Source: Streptomyces griseus (GTDB lineage: Bacteria > Actinomycetota > Actinomycetes > Streptomycetales > Streptomycetaceae). From it: 33,840 nucleotides of DNA. Where the stretch lies: positions 1-33,840 of the forward strand of contig MUNB01000138.1 of assembly GCA_002154345.1 (NCBI GenBank), written 5' to 3'. A program made the translations under genes and the position numbers. The notes beneath the pieces were generated by a model that was not told where the DNA came from, ran no database searches, and saw nothing but the letters and a program-made list of their open reading frames with translations. Of this stretch, positions 6,435 to 14,481 are shown piece by piece; the stretch's first letter is position 1, and each line of letters begins with the position of its first letter.

Positions 6435-7013
6435 TCACCCCCGCCCCCGCGCCCGACGCGACATCACCGCGCGCAGCACCCGGCGGCCCTCCGTGGACAG
6501 GTCCAGCGCCTTGCGGAGGCCGGCGCCGCTGCCTGCCGTGCCGGTGGTCTCCGCGAGGATCTCCAGGATGCGGACCTGCCGCTCCAGCTCCCCCGCGACC
6601 AGCGGGCCCACGGCGGCCGGTTCGCCGCTGCGGGCCGTCTTGAGCAGGTGGTCCCCGTCCGGCGGTACGTCCTTGTCCGGGGCGTCGAACCGGCCGTGGA
6701 CCCTCAGCGCGACCAGCGAACAGGCGTCGGCCCACTCCCGCAGCGGTACGGGGGTGAAGTCGGAGGGGGCGGCGCCGAGCATCGACCGTACGAGCGCGGC
6801 CGGGCCGTCGGGGACCGGCGCGTGCTCCATCTCCGTCCGTACCGCCGCGAGCCGGATGGCCCAATCCTGTCCGTCTCCGCAGCTCGCCCAGAGCGGGCGC
6901 AGAGGCTCCGCGTCCGGTCCCGCGAGCAGCGGCAGGCAGCGGTCCAGGCAGGCCACGGCGGAGGCGGCCAGGGCGCGCTCGTCGGCTCGTTCGATCAGTT
7001 CCAACAGACTCAT
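6435..7013 (-). CDS. Conserved actinomycete protein of unknown function
   Basis: 192 residues, soluble, ATG at 7013 with GAGGGAGA 7 nt upstream, so the start is well supported. The sequence is largely helical and leucine/alanine-rich (MSLLELIERADERALAAS, later ELERQVRILEILAETTG), without Cys clusters, signal peptide or membrane segments. The C-terminus is basic (RRVLRAVMSRRARGRG). I do not recognise a domain. It stands alone: the neighbour upstream on the same strand ends over 100 bases away. GTGA(A/G)C motifs repeat three times after the stop (about 6407-6440). Confidence 0.7.
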   Translation of the reverse strand: MSLLELIERADERALAASAVACLDRCLPLLAGPDAEPLRPLWASCGDGQDWAIRLAAVRTEMEHAPVPDGPAALVRSMLGAAPSDFTPVPLREWADACSLVALRVHGRFDAPDKDVPPDGDHLLKTARSGEPAAVGPLVAGELERQVRILEILAETTGTAGSGAGLRKALDLSTEGRRVLRAVMSRRARGRG

Positions 7014-7129
7014 CGACGTCTCCCTCGGTCTATCGGATACTGCGCCGAATGGCTGAAAATCGTCACTTCGGAGCCGTCGTCGGCACGGAGCGGCCTTCGG
7101 TCGGGCAGCCGTCTATCGCGCGGCGGCCG

Positions 7130-7948
7130 TCACCGGTGGGCGCCCGGGACCACCGTGGCGGGAAGCACGCCGAGCGCGGCGCGTTCGACCTGCATCCGGG
7201 TCACCGTGCGGACGAAGAGGATCGCGAGCACCGCGGCGACGACGTCCAGCGCGTCGGAGGCCGCCACCAGGCCCGCCGCCCGCATGATCTCCGCCGGCTC
7301 CCCGGCCCGCTCCCACAGGCGCCCGGTGACGCGGGAGGCCAGGAGCGTCGCGACCCACGCGGCCCACCAGAGGTTGAGCGGGGTGCGGGGGACCGTGCGC
7401 CAGGCGCCGTCCGCGCGGGTCTGCGCGGACGCCTCCCAGACGCCGCTCGCCACCCGGTACGGGAACCAGAAGTTGGCGACCGGGACGAACCAGCCGCCCA
7501 CCGCCCAGCCGGGGCCCATCCGCTGCACCCCGGCGTCGAAGACCTCGGCGTTCCGGCGGGTCCGGTGGAACCAGACGATGAAGACGACGCCGGTGGCCAC
7601 GAGCGCCGCGCCCTGGGCGAGGGCCGCGATGCCGTACAGCCGCTCGGCCGTCTCGCCGTCGCCGCCGTAGACGTCCAGGGCGCCCTCCGTCGCCAGCCGG
7701 TCCCAGAGAGCGCGCACGCGCAGTCCGGTGCCGATGGCGAACAGGTCGGCGGCGATGGCCACGCCGAGCAGCGCCGTCACCGCGTGGGACAGGCCGACGG
7801 GTGAACGCGGCCAGGTGCCGACGCCCCAGCCCCCGGGTCCGGCGGCCGGGGGCTGGGGCGTCGGCAGCGGGGGCCGGGTGCCCGAGCAGAAGGTGCACAG
7901 GCCGTCGTCGGTCACGGCCGTTCTGATACGGCAACGGGTGCAGAGCAT
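7130..7948 (-). CDS. DUF4328 membrane protein with N-terminal zinc ribbon
   Basis: 272 residues, ATG at 7948 after GGGGGGA. The N-terminus has two CxxC knuckles (LCTRC at 2-6 and LCTFC about 17-21), a predicted zinc ribbon. A Pro/Gly linker follows, then about five membrane segments. The signature of the DUF4328 family is visible: FIVWFHRTRRNAEVF, then GPGWAVGGWFVPVANFWFPYRV, then LNLWWAAWVATLL. The family is widespread in Streptomyces with no established function; the FHRTRRNA segment sits between membrane spans. The linker DNA is a 21-bp perfect inverted repeat (7816-7866), which makes the protein nearly mirror Pro-rich and Gly-rich halves (PTPQPP then GPGGWGVG). Confidence 0.87.
   Translation of the reverse strand: MLCTRCRIRTAVTDDGLCTFCSGTRPPLPTPQPPAAGPGGWGVGTWPRSPVGLSHAVTALLGVAIAADLFAIGTGLRVRALWDRLATEGALDVYGGDGETAERLYGIAALAQGAALVATGVVFIVWFHRTRRNAEVFDAGVQRMGPGWAVGGWFVPVANFWFPYRVASGVWEASAQTRADGAWRTVPRTPLNLWWAAWVATLLASRVTGRLWERAGEPAEIMRAAGLVAASDALDVVAAVLAILFVRTVTRMQVERAALGVLPATVVPGAHR
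7816..7866. repeat. 21-bp perfect inverted repeat inside the DUF4328 gene
   Basis: Arms 7816-7836 and 7846-7866 are exact reverse complements, separated by 9 bases. The G/C-only core makes an exceptionally stable hairpin in DNA or mRNA. It lies near the 5' end of the gene, in the linker between zinc ribbon and membrane part. Confidence 0.9.
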
Positions 7949-8107
7949 GAAGAAGTCCCCCCAGGACGCGGTGTCGGTGCACGGCCGCGCGTCCCTCCCC
8001 AGGAGCGCGCGGCCGACGGTGCGCAGGCCGGCGACTGCCGGGCTGTCCGCCTCGCATCCTCGCAGGTGGGTGAGGGTGGGGACAGCCCTTTCAGCGGCGG
8101 CTCACGG

Positions 8108-9718
8108 TCACCCGGCGCTGCCGGTCCGCTTCGCCAGCTCCTGGAACTGCGCCCAGCTCAGCGCGGGCTTGCGCGGGTCCCACAGCTTCTGCGAGGTCGC
8201 CACCAACGGCATCCTGATGCCGTTCGCCACCTGCTGGGTGGTCTGCGCGTTCGGCAGGTCGCCCCAGACCGCGAACCGGCCGCCGAGGATCTGCTTCGAG
8301 TAGCGGTCGGCGACGGGCTCCGTGCCGCGCAGGACCATCGGGGTCCACTGCTCGTAGATCCGCTCGCCGGTCGGGTAGACGAACGCGTTGGGCTCGCCGA
8401 GCACGTAGTAGAGGAACTCGTCGTTGAGGTTCAGCATCTTGTAGCCCTCGGCGAGGTACTCCTGCGGCGGGCGGGCGCCGATCTCCTTGCCGGTCCAGTA
8501 CTCGATCTCGATGTTCTCGTCGGCCTTGACCTTCGTGCCCCGGAACAGACCGTCGTTCCAGGCCTTCGCGGTCCGGCCCTTGGGGACGACGACGTCCGCG
8601 CGGTCGTTCAGCCAGCTGGTGGCCAGGTCCTCGATGGTGGCGTCCGCGCCGTGCCGCTCCTCGGCGGCCCGCTGGAGCTGGGGGTAGGAGGCGGCCGGGT
8701 TCCGGACGGTCAGCGCCTGGTACTCGTCCGCGCCGAGGTGCCAGAAGCGGCCCGGGAACAGCTCGGTGTACTCCTCCAGGAGTTCGTCGATGAGCTTGGC
8801 CGCGGCCGGCTTGGAGATGTCGATGGACCCCTTCGACACGACGCCCGCGGTGTTGCGGAGCTGGAGGTCGGGGTGGGCGGCCAGCACCGCGCCGAGGTGT
8901 CCGGGCGAGTCGATCTCGGGGACGACCTCGATGTGCCGGCTGTTGGCGAGGCCGACGATGCGGCGGACCTCGTCCTGGGTGAGGGCCTCGTCGGAGACCA
9001 CCTCGGGGTGGGACTTCGACTCGATCCGGAAGGCCTGGTCGTCGGAGAAGTGCAGGCCGAGCTGGTTGAGCTTGAGGTCGCCCATCTCGCGTATGCGGTC
9101 CTCTATCCACTCCGCGCTGTAGTGCTTGCGCGCGATGTCGAGGTTGAGCCCGCGCTGCGGCCGGTCCGGCCGGTCGTTGACGACGCCCTCGGGGAACGTG
9201 CCGTCCGCCTTGAGCGACTGTTTGAGCGTACGGGTGCCGTAGAAGACGCCCGATTCGTCGGGTGCGGTGATCTTCACCTTCGCGTCCCGCACGGTGAGCG
9301 TGTACGACTCGGCGGGGCCCGCGTCCTTGGCGCCGAGCGCCAGCTCGACGTCCCCGGTCCGCGCCGGTTCGGCGCCCCGGTAGCGGATCTTCAGCTCCTT
9401 GGCGAGCAGCTCCGCCTCGTCGGCGAGCACCTGGCTGCCCTTGGCGATGACGACCGTGCTGTCCTTGCCCGGCTGCCAGCCCGGCCCGCGCGCCGCCGTG
9501 TGCTCGCGGACCGCGGGGATCACACTCGGCGTGCTGGACATCGGGTAGCTGCGGGAGGGCGACGGGGCGGCGGCCTCGGCGGAGGTGCCGGAGGGCGACG
9601 CCGTGTCGCCGGACGGTCCGCTGCCGGACCCCTCCGGCCAGACGACGACGGTGAGGACGACGGCGGCCGCGGCCGTGACAGCCGCGCCGGTGACAAGGGC
9701 ACCACGCGAGGGCGACAT
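8108..9718 (-). CDS. Beta-N-acetylhexosaminidase, GH20, exported
   Basis: 536 residues; ATG at 9718 preceded by GGAGGAA. An N-terminal hydrophobic segment (about 8-28) without a lipobox Cys gives export or membrane anchoring, followed by a Ser/Pro/Ala linker to about residue 65. Residues about 70-180 are the GH20b non-catalytic domain, ending at FYGTRTLKQSL. The GH20 barrel begins at PQRGLNLDIARKHYS. The catalytic Asp-Glu pair is D331-E332 in FWHLGADEY. Other conserved pieces are LNQLGLHFSDDQAFRIES and VVPEIDSPGHLGA. The enzyme removes terminal GlcNAc (or GalNAc) from chitin oligomers or wall fragments. It is monocistronic. I found no convincing DasR operator upstream. Confidence 0.92.
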   Translation of the reverse strand: MSPSRGALVTGAAVTAAAAVVLTVVVWPEGSGSGPSGDTASPSGTSAEAAAPSPSRSYPMSSTPSVIPAVREHTAARGPGWQPGKDSTVVIAKGSQVLADEAELLAKELKIRYRGAEPARTGDVELALGAKDAGPAESYTLTVRDAKVKITAPDESGVFYGTRTLKQSLKADGTFPEGVVNDRPDRPQRGLNLDIARKHYSAEWIEDRIREMGDLKLNQLGLHFSDDQAFRIESKSHPEVVSDEALTQDEVRRIVGLANSRHIEVVPEIDSPGHLGAVLAAHPDLQLRNTAGVVSKGSIDISKPAAAKLIDELLEEYTELFPGRFWHLGADEYQALTVRNPAASYPQLQRAAEERHGADATIEDLATSWLNDRADVVVPKGRTAKAWNDGLFRGTKVKADENIEIEYWTGKEIGARPPQEYLAEGYKMLNLNDEFLYYVLGEPNAFVYPTGERIYEQWTPMVLRGTEPVADRYSKQILGGRFAVWGDLPNAQTTQQVANGIRMPLVATSQKLWDPRKPALSWAQFQELAKRTGSAG

Positions 9719-10042
9719 CGGGCAGATTCCTCCGTTGAGGGGGCAGGGACGGGTGAAACGGGTGAAGAGGGTGCAAGGTTGGCATTTTTGCCGTGGCCTC
9801 GCCCATCGAGGGCTCCGGGGGATCGGACAGGACCCCGGCCGATGCAGGTCAGACGTCCATCACACGTTCCGAAACCCTCCCGTTCGGGTGATTTTTCTCC
9901 GGTCCTTCGGACGGCCGCCGACCGGTCTCGCTAGCGTTGCGACACATTCGTCTCTCCCTTCACTCCCTCCCCGCGGAACCTGAAGACGCTCCGGCCGGTC
10001 TTTCAGGAACGGAGGGCCCTTTTCGGGGCCACAGGGTCATAG
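9719..10042. other. Divergent intergenic region, GH20 / OHCU-like gene
   Basis: 324 bases between divergent genes. A TAGCGT at about 9932 could be a -10 for the plus-strand gene, but its -35 is not convincing. A TTTCGG-containing stretch around 9870-9900 is the likely minus-strand promoter area. No structured RNA or strong inverted repeat was recognised. Confidence 0.35.
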
Positions 10043-10708
10043 ATGTCGTCGATGTCATGGATGTCGTCGCATGGATACGAGGAGTCCCCGCTGTCCAGGT
10101 CCAGCGAGTCCCCCGCCGGCCTGCCGAAGCGATCCACGCCCCCGGCCGGCCGGTCGGCCGTGCCCGTGCAGCCGCGCCACCCGGTTCCGGCCGACGGCCC
10201 GGAGGCGCCGCACACCGGCGGGCCACCGGATGATCATGCCGTCGGTCTGGCCCATTTCAACAGCCTCCCCTTCGCCGCCGCCGAGGCGGCCTTCCTGGAG
10301 TGCTGCGGAAGTCTCCGCTGGGCCCACCGGATGGCCGCCCACCGCCCCTACCCGGATCTCGGCTCCCTACTGGCCGCCTCCGACGAAGCGGGCTACGACC
10401 TCGCGCCCCGGGACATCGCGGAGGCCCTGGCCTCGGAACCGGCCCCCTGCCTGCATCACGACGCCCCGCGCGCCGCCCATCTGGCGCTGCGGGCCGCGCA
10501 CGCGGCGTACGAGAGCAGGTTCGGCCACGCCTTCGTGATCTGCCTGGACGCCTACCAGCCCTCCCAGCACGTGGACCAGGTGCTGGCCGGGATCCGGGTC
10601 CGGCTGGCGCACGACCCGGACGAGGAGCGGGCGGTGACCGCCGAGGAGCTGCGACGACTCGCCCGGAGCCGGATCGTCGAGCTGGTGACCGCGGACCTCG
10701 GACGATAG
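10043..10708 (+). CDS. OHCU-decarboxylase-like protein lacking the catalytic motif
   Basis: 221 residues. The first ~65 residues are Ser/Pro-rich and start with a 9-nt repeated unit (MSS-MSW-MSS; three in-frame ATGs, so the start could be 10043, 10052 or 10061). The rest aligns with 2-oxo-4-hydroxy-4-carboxy-5-ureidoimidazoline decarboxylase (UraD fold): HFNSLPFAAAEAAFLECCGSLRWAHRMA, RPYPDLGSLLAASDEA, YESRFGHAFVIC, then a C-terminal RLAHDPDEE...EELRRLARSR helix. In true enzymes the segment EALAxHPRIG supplies the catalytic His. Here the same place reads EALASEPAPC, and about 20 residues carrying the Ser-x-Glu-Gln part are missing. It is therefore probably not a decarboxylase. No other urate-pathway gene is nearby; sdhC follows. 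Confidence 0.8.
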   Translation: MSSMSWMSSHGYEESPLSRSSESPAGLPKRSTPPAGRSAVPVQPRHPVPADGPEAPHTGGPPDDHAVGLAHFNSLPFAAAEAAFLECCGSLRWAHRMAAHRPYPDLGSLLAASDEAGYDLAPRDIAEALASEPAPCLHHDAPRAAHLALRAAHAAYESRFGHAFVICLDAYQPSQHVDQVLAGIRVRLAHDPDEERAVTAEELRRLARSRIVELVTADLGR

Positions 10709-10766
10709 CGCCCGGGGGTCTCGCAGGACCGGGGCGATCAAGACACTCTCTAGCCCGTACGTGCCC

Positions 10767-10785
10767 CTTTGATTGCCACTTTGAT
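10767..10785 (+). promoter_or_regulatory. 12-base-period direct repeat upstream of sdhCDAB
   Basis: CTTTGAT occurs at 10767-10773 and 10779-10785, about 140 bases before sdhC. A TACGAT at 10828-10833 could be the -10, though no good -35 is seen. Direct repeats with near-helical period are typical of response-regulator sites; the identity of a binding protein is unknown. Confidence 0.35.
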
Positions 10786-10919
10786 CACACCAGAGGCCCC
10801 GGCGCGAACGAACCGACAATGCGTCGCTACGATGGCCGGGGCCGGTGGACCGTACCCGGCCGGGTCAGACCGACAGTCAAGCCGGCCGACCCCAATCCCC
10901 GCTCCCGGAGGGTTCTTCC

Positions 10920-11300
10920 GTGCCGGCTGGAACGCTGTACCGCGGCCGGGAAGGCATGTGGTCCTGGGTGGCTCATCGAGTCACCGGTGTCCTCATTTTC
11001 TTCTTCCTGTTCGTACATGTCCTGGACACCGCTCTCGTCCGCGTCTCCCCCGAGGCCTACGACGATGTCGTGGCCACGTACAAGACGCCGATCGTCGCGC
11101 TCCTCGAATACGGCCTCGTGGCCGCGATTCTCTTCCACGCGCTGAACGGTCTCCGGATCATCGCCGTGGACTTCTGGGCCAAGGGCCCGCGACTCCAGAA
11201 GCAGATGCTCTGGACCGTGGTGGGCATCTGGATCGTGCTGATGGTCGGGGCCCTGTACCCCGTCCTCGGTCACGCCGTACGCGACGTCTTCGGGAGCTGA
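10920..11300 (+). CDS. sdhC: Succinate dehydrogenase cytochrome b subunit
   Basis: 126 residues; GTG at 10920 with GGAGGG 8 nt upstream, matching the usual actinomycete SdhC beginning (M)PAGTLYRGREGMWSW. Upstream in-frame codons are not family-like. Three membrane helices: GVLIFFFLFVHVLDTAL, LLEYGLVAAILFHALNGLRI and TVVGIWIVLMVGALYPVL. His in FVHVLD and FHALNG are candidate haem b and quinone-site residues. It anchors the complex II catalytic dimer to the membrane and passes electrons to menaquinone. First gene of sdhCDAB; sdhD starts 5 nt after its stop. Confidence 0.95.
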   Translation: MPAGTLYRGREGMWSWVAHRVTGVLIFFFLFVHVLDTALVRVSPEAYDDVVATYKTPIVALLEYGLVAAILFHALNGLRIIAVDFWAKGPRLQKQMLWTVVGIWIVLMVGALYPVLGHAVRDVFGS

Positions 11301-11305
11301 GGCCC

Positions 11306-11788
11306 ATGTCCAGCGAGACTTCTTCCGCAGCCGCGATCGGCGACGTCGAGGGCGTGAGCCTGTTCGACGTCGACCACCCGGCCCCGGTGATCGAGGCGCC
11401 GCGCAAGCGCACGGCCAAGACGCCCAAGGGTTCGCGCACCAACTTCGAGATGTACGCCTGGCTCTTCATGCGCCTGTCGGGCATCGTCCTGACCGTCCTC
11501 GTCATCGGCCACCTGCTGATCCAGCTGGTGCTCGATGGCGGCGTCTCCAAGATCGGCTTCGCCTTCGTGGCGGGCCGCTGGGCCTCGCCGTTCTGGCAGG
11601 TCTGGGACCTGACGATGCTGTGGCTCGCCATGCTCCACGGCGCCAACGGCCTCCGTACGGTCATCAACGACTACGCCGAACGGGACAACACCCGCTTCTG
11701 GCTGAAGATGCTCCTGTACACCGCCACGGTGTTCACCGTCCTGCTGGGCACGCTGGTGATCTTCACCTTCGACCCGAACATTCGCTAG
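11306..11788 (+). CDS. sdhD: Succinate dehydrogenase hydrophobic membrane anchor subunit
   Basis: 160 residues, ATG at 11306, with GAGG overlapping the sdhC stop as ribosome-binding site. A polar N-terminus of about 50 residues (KRTAKTPKGSRTNFE) is followed by three helices: MRLSGIVLTVLVIGHLLIQLVL, VWDLTMLWLAMLHGANGLRTV and MLLYTATVFTVLLGTLVIFTF. His in IGHLL and LHGANG are likely haem or quinone-site residues. The 5-base spacing from sdhC indicates obligate co-expression. Function and context are secure. Confidence 0.95.
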   Translation: MSSETSSAAAIGDVEGVSLFDVDHPAPVIEAPRKRTAKTPKGSRTNFEMYAWLFMRLSGIVLTVLVIGHLLIQLVLDGGVSKIGFAFVAGRWASPFWQVWDLTMLWLAMLHGANGLRTVINDYAERDNTRFWLKMLLYTATVFTVLLGTLVIFTFDPNIR

Positions 11789-11817
11789 GCGCCGGGACAG
11801 AGGGACCAGAGGAAACC

Positions 11818-13572
11818 ATGCAGATCCACAAGTACGACACCGTCATCGTCGGCGCCGGCGGCGCCGGCATGCGCGCGGCCATCGAGTCGACCAAGCGCAG
11901 CCGTACCGCCGTGCTGACGAAGCTCTACCCCACCCGCTCCCACACGGGCGCCGCGCAGGGCGGCATGGCCGCCGCGCTGGCCAACGTGGAGGAGGACAAC
12001 TGGGAGTGGCACACCTTCGACACGATCAAGGGCGGCGACTACCTGGTCGACCAGGACGCCGCCGAGATCCTCGCGAAGGAGGCCATCGACGCCGTCCTCG
12101 ACCTGGAGAAGATGGGCCTGCCGTTCGGCCGCACGCCCGAGGGCAGGATCGACCAGCGCCGCTTCGGTGGTCACACCCGTAGCCACGGCGAGGCCCCGGT
12201 CCGTCGTGCCTGCTACTCGGGCGACCGCACCGGCCACATGATCCTCCAGACGCTGTACCAGAACTGCGTCAAGGAGGGCGTGGAGTTCTTCAACGAGTTC
12301 TACGTCCTGGACCAGCTGATCACCGAGGTCGACGGGGTCAAGAAGTCCGCCGGCGTCGTCGCGTACGAGCTGGCGACCGGCGAGATCCACGTCTTCCAGG
12401 CGAAGTCGGTCATCTACGCCTCCGGCGGCACCGGCAAGTTCTTCAAGGTGACGTCGAACGCCCACACCCTGACCGGTGACGGCCAGGCCGCCTGCTACCG
12501 GCGCGGTCTGCCGCTGGAGGACATGGAGTTCTTCCAGTTCCACCCGACGGGCATCTGGCGCATGGGCATCCTGCTGACGGAGGGCGCCCGCGGTGAGGGC
12601 GGCATCCTCCGCAACAAGGACGGCGAGCGCTTCATGGAGAAGTACGCGCCCGTCATGAAGGACCTCGCGTCCCGTGACGTCGTGTCCCGCTCCATCTACA
12701 CGGAGATCCGTGAGGGCCGCGGCTGCGGTCCCGCCGGTGACCACGTCTACCTGGACCTCACCCACCTGCCGCCGGAGCAGCTGGACGCCAAGCTCCCGGA
12801 CATCACCGAGTTCGCGCGGACGTACCTCGGCATCGAGCCCTACACGGACCCGATCCCGATCCAGCCGACCGCGCACTACGCCATGGGCGGCATCCCGACC
12901 AACGTCGAGGGCGAGGTGCTGGCCGACAACACCACCGTCGTCCCGGGCCTGTACGCCGCCGGCGAGGTCGCCTGTGTCTCGGTGCACGGCGCCAACCGCC
13001 TCGGCACCAACTCGCTGCTCGACATCAACGTCTTCGGCAAGCGCTCGGGCATCGCCGCCGCCGAGTACTCCGTGAAGAACGACTTCGTCGAGCTTCCCGA
13101 GAACCCGGCCCAGCTGGTCCAGGACCAGGTCGAGCGGCTGCGCAACTCGACGGGCACCGAGCGGGTCGTCGACCTGCGCACGGAGCTGCAGGAGTGCATG
13201 GACGCCAACGTGATGGTGTTCCGCACCGAGCAGACCATCAAGACGGCGGTCGAGAAGATCGCCGAGCTGCGCGAGCGGTACCTCAACGTGTCGATCCAGG
13301 ACAAGGGCAAGCGGTTCAACACCGACCTGCTGGAGGCCATCGAGCTGGGCAACCTGCTCGACCTGGCCGAGGTCATGGCGACCTCCGCGCTCGCCCGCAA
13401 GGAGTCCCGCGGCGGTCACTACCGCGAGGACTACCCCAACCGCGACGACGTCAACTTCATGCGCCACACCATGGCGTACCGCGAGGTCGCGGATGACGGT
13501 TCCGCGTCGATCCGGCTCGACTACAAGCCGGTCGTCACGACCCGCTACCAGCCGATGGAGCGTAAGTACTGA
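11818..13572 (+). CDS. sdhA: Succinate dehydrogenase flavoprotein subunit
   Basis: 584 residues, ATG at 11818 after GAGGAAA. FAD is bound by the Rossmann motif VIVGAGGAGMRAA. The covalent flavin histidine lies in PTRSHTGAAQGGM (about His42), and substrate-site residues in FGGHTRSHGEAPVRR and EFFQFHPTGI. The C-terminal FAD motif is seen in GLYAAGEVACVSVHGANRLG and TNSLLDINVFG. It oxidises succinate to fumarate on the cytoplasmic side. The length matches the family. The stop TGA shares its last base with the sdhB ATG, giving equimolar translation. Confidence 0.97.
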   Translation: MQIHKYDTVIVGAGGAGMRAAIESTKRSRTAVLTKLYPTRSHTGAAQGGMAAALANVEEDNWEWHTFDTIKGGDYLVDQDAAEILAKEAIDAVLDLEKMGLPFGRTPEGRIDQRRFGGHTRSHGEAPVRRACYSGDRTGHMILQTLYQNCVKEGVEFFNEFYVLDQLITEVDGVKKSAGVVAYELATGEIHVFQAKSVIYASGGTGKFFKVTSNAHTLTGDGQAACYRRGLPLEDMEFFQFHPTGIWRMGILLTEGARGEGGILRNKDGERFMEKYAPVMKDLASRDVVSRSIYTEIREGRGCGPAGDHVYLDLTHLPPEQLDAKLPDITEFARTYLGIEPYTDPIPIQPTAHYAMGGIPTNVEGEVLADNTTVVPGLYAAGEVACVSVHGANRLGTNSLLDINVFGKRSGIAAAEYSVKNDFVELPENPAQLVQDQVERLRNSTGTERVVDLRTELQECMDANVMVFRTEQTIKTAVEKIAELRERYLNVSIQDKGKRFNTDLLEAIELGNLLDLAEVMATSALARKESRGGHYREDYPNRDDVNFMRHTMAYREVADDGSASIRLDYKPVVTTRYQPMERKY

Positions 13573-14339
13573 TGGCTACCCCCACCCTGGACAAGACCGA
13601 CAACGCCGAGGCCGGCTTCGCCGACTCGCCGTTCATCACGGCCACGTTCCGGATCCGCCGCTTCAACCCCGAGGTGTCGGACGAGGTCCAGTGGCAGGAC
13701 TTCCAGATCGAGATCGACCCGAAGGAGCGTGTCCTCGACGCCCTTCACAAGATCAAGTGGGAGCTCGACGGAACCCTGACGTTCCGCCGTTCCTGCGCCC
13801 ACGGCATCTGTGGTTCCGACGCGATGCGGATCAACGGCAAGAACAGGCTCGCCTGCAAGACGCTGATCAAGGACATCAACCCGGACAAGCCGATCATGGT
13901 GGAGGCCATCAAGGGCCTCACGGTCCTCAAGGACCTCGTGGTCGACATGGACCCGTTCTTCCAGGCGTACCACGACGTCATGCCCTTCCTCATCACCAAG
14001 GGGAACGAGCCGACCCGCGAGCGTCTGCAGTCCCCCGAGGACCGCGAGCGGTTCGACGACACCACCAAGTGCATCCTGTGCGCCGCGTGCACGTCCTCGT
14101 GCCCGGTGTTCTGGAACGACGGCCAGTACTTCGGCCCGGCGGCGATCGTCAACGCGCACCGCTTCATCTTCGACTCGCGCGACGAGGCCGGCGAGCAGCG
14201 TCTGGAGATCCTCAACGACCGTGACGGCGTGTGGCGTTGCCGCACCACGTTCAACTGCACGGACGCCTGCCCGCGTGGCATCGAGGTCACCAAGGCGATC
14301 CAGGAGGTGAAGCGCGCGCTCATCACGCGTCGCTTCTGA
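13572..14339 (+). CDS. sdhB: Succinate dehydrogenase iron-sulfur subunit
   Basis: 255 residues, ATG overlapping the sdhA stop (TGATG). The N-terminal ferredoxin-like domain binds [2Fe-2S] through Cys75, Cys80, Asp83 and Cys95 (CAHGICGSD...RLAC); Asp at the third position is also found in Escherichia coli SdhB. The C-terminal domain holds CILCAACTSSCP and CRTTFNCTDACP, ligands of the [4Fe-4S] and [3Fe-4S] clusters. It relays electrons from FADH2 in SdhA to menaquinone at SdhCD. Last gene of the operon; a strong terminator follows 25 bases later. Confidence 0.97.
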   Translation: MATPTLDKTDNAEAGFADSPFITATFRIRRFNPEVSDEVQWQDFQIEIDPKERVLDALHKIKWELDGTLTFRRSCAHGICGSDAMRINGKNRLACKTLIKDINPDKPIMVEAIKGLTVLKDLVVDMDPFFQAYHDVMPFLITKGNEPTRERLQSPEDRERFDDTTKCILCAACTSSCPVFWNDGQYFGPAAIVNAHRFIFDSRDEAGEQRLEILNDRDGVWRCRTTFNCTDACPRGIEVTKAIQEVKRALITRRF

Positions 14340-14364
14340 CCCGCTCGTAGCACCTGTTACGTCG

Positions 14365-14411
14365 ACAGGCCCCGTTCCCGCAGCCTCATCGCCGCCGGGA
14401 GCGGGGCCTGT
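14365..14411 (+). terminator. Terminator of the sdhCDAB operon
   Basis: A 16-bp stem (14365-14380 with 14396-14411, one T-G wobble) with a 15-nt loop and a TTG tail. It sits 25 bases after the sdhB stop. Confidence 0.85.
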
Positions 14412-14481
14412 TGCTGCGCCCGGGACGCGTGGGCGGTACGGTTCAGCGGAGCTGAAGACCGAAAGAGAAACGGGGATCGCC

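Noticed and set aside
9840..9870. DasR-type operator (dre) upstream of the GH20 gene
   Set aside because: Only a GG-N-C-N-T-N-ACC-like resemblance is present. The inverted TGGTCTAGACCA core is missing, so I do not call it.
10828..10833. TACGAT as the -10 of the sdh operon
   Set aside because: No -35 of any quality is found at 16-19 bases upstream. Noted only as a weak possibility.
11785..13467. 560-residue minus-strand open frame opposite sdhA
   Set aside because: It is the complement of a secure, motif-rich gene; its composition (Val/Leu/Gly/Asp/Arg) is typical of an antisense shadow.
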